Shown: positions 62,770 to 64,000 of the stretch, in pieces
Numbering within the stretch: position 1 is the first letter of the stretch
How the letters are laid out: each line of letters begins with the position of its first letter
From: Daucus carota subsp. sativus
Lineage: Eukaryota > Streptophyta > Magnoliopsida > Apiales > Apiaceae
Direction of reading: 5' to 3'
Assembly (NCBI RefSeq): GCF_001625215.2
Contig: NC_030389.2
Coordinates: 4,686,930 to 4,750,929, forward strand
Length of the DNA stretch: 64,000 bases
The notes under the pieces: generated by a model
Seen by the model: only the letters and a program-made list of their open reading frames with translations
Told to the model about the DNA's origin: nothing
The model's database searches: none
Position numbers and translations under genes: made by a program

Positions 62770-64000
62770 TAGGCGGTGTTTGTATAATTGTATCTATATG
62801 TTGTGTGCGCGTATAGAGTTCCGCTACTGTGTGTTAACTTTAGGTCAAATGCCGGTTTTTTCTTTTTGTCAAATTAATTATGTTTTAACTACTTTTAAAA
62901 TATTTGTTTTATTTATTTATAAAATTACTATTTTTATTTTATATTTGTTAATTAATATATTACACATGTTTTGATATTTTTTATTTATAAAATAAGTCCC
63001 TCTCTATGATATTTTTACAAAATAATTCAACGAGGCTAAAAAAATTATATTGACATCGATAATTTAGGGGGTTAAAAAAAATTATATTGACATCGATATT
63101 TTGTCGGGGCTAAAAAAAATTTAACTATTTTATCCAAGACAGGGGCTAAATTTTTTTATCTATTTTTAGTGTATCTGTTAGTTTGTTGTTCGATGTTATT
63201 TTAGACAATTGAGATTTTCTAGTTAGAAAATATAAAAAGATAATATATTTTAGTTAAAATAAATAATTGGTTATAAAGATAGACCCATAATTCGGCCAAG
63301 TACCGACCGACTAACCGACCGACCAACTTTCAATTTTCGGCTTTAATAGTACAGTATAGTATAGATAATATAAAAGGGTAGTACAAATAATATATATTAT
63401 TTTCATCTATTTATGATTATTTTTTAATATTAACATATGTTATTGATTATAATTTTTTTAACTAATTATAAGACTCATTAAAACATGTTATAAATTAAGA
63501 AGACCGTCAAAATACCAACCAAATCTTTAATATTTTGACTTTAATACTATAGTAAGTTAACCAAAAAAAATCTCAACAATTTTTGTGTTTTTTTCTACCA
63601 GTTGACGAATGAACTTATTATTTCGCATAAAAACCCAACAAATATTATATAATTTTGAAAAAACCTGGTAAAACTTAAATTTCTTCTAATTAAAAGATTT
63701 GAACTGACTTCTAATTAAAAGATTTGAATTGACTAATTTACATAAATAAATTAACAATAAGTTTAATAGTTAAAACAAAACTAATTTCCTTTTAGAATTA
63801 GTTTATATCAAAATCAGATCTAAAATAACGCGGATTATAATTATATATATTTCAAAATAATAATTCAAAACTTAATTTCAAAATGTACTTTAATATGCAA
63901 TTATTATAATTCTTTCGACTCCATCATCCTATATTAAGTTCAATATTTTTATATATCCATCGCTATCTATTCATACAAATTAGGACGAAACAAAAATGTT
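62770..64000. other. AT-rich intergenic at the right edge
   Basis: No gene recognised. A short tandem repeat at about 63030-63110 duplicates AAAAAATTATATTGACATCGAT. The remainder is AT-rich without structure I can name. Confidence 0.5.

Overview
This is AT-rich nuclear DNA from a flowering plant, most likely a eudicot. It has GT-AG introns, long intergenic spaces and plant-specific families (NEAP, HVA22, P-class PPR, PP2-A10-like, FAR1), and it is full of small DNA transposons. The species cannot be named from sequence alone.

Host genes, left to right: a small probable plastid protein (319-891 +); an HVA22-type membrane protein fused to three U1-type zinc fingers (1795-3689 -); a glycine-rich frame split by a hAT-type MITE (5394-6111 -); a PP2-A10-like protein (10588-11811 -); a receptor-like kinase (12931-15868 -); a nuclear-envelope NEAP protein (18977-22866 -); an intronless P-class PPR protein (24576-26747 +); a Cys-rich zinc-finger protein of unknown function (31650-32510 -); and a complete CDC48C-type AAA ATPase (57303-62637 -). 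Exon structures were derived by hand from splice sites and frame continuity, and every multi-exon model closes in frame.

Mobile DNA: a defective 3.2-kb Mutator-like element (MULE, 6610-9833) carries a truncated MURA-type transposase and a convergent GRF zinc-finger fragment. A related 332-bp MITE with a perfect 9-bp target duplication lies in a CDC48C intron. Stowaway, Harbinger-like, hAT-like and foldback MITEs fill many spacers.

The standout is a roughly 17.5-kb block (about 34064-51535) bounded by imperfect inverted repeats with MULE-like ends. It holds three intron-rich genes that all read as intact: a 1260-residue protein with two Ulp1-like domains around a plant-mobile-domain-like core; an 814-residue FAR1-type MULE transposase with its D-D-E residues and SWIM finger; and a 483-residue PrimPol primase-polymerase with all catalytic and zinc-binding residues. 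It also carries a decayed, apparently captured C2H2 (ZAT-like) fragment. Short TTCTACANTAGAA-like palindromes recur in its non-coding parts near both ends. A MULE carrying a primase-polymerase is, as far as I know, not a described arrangement, and it is the main candidate for a new system here.
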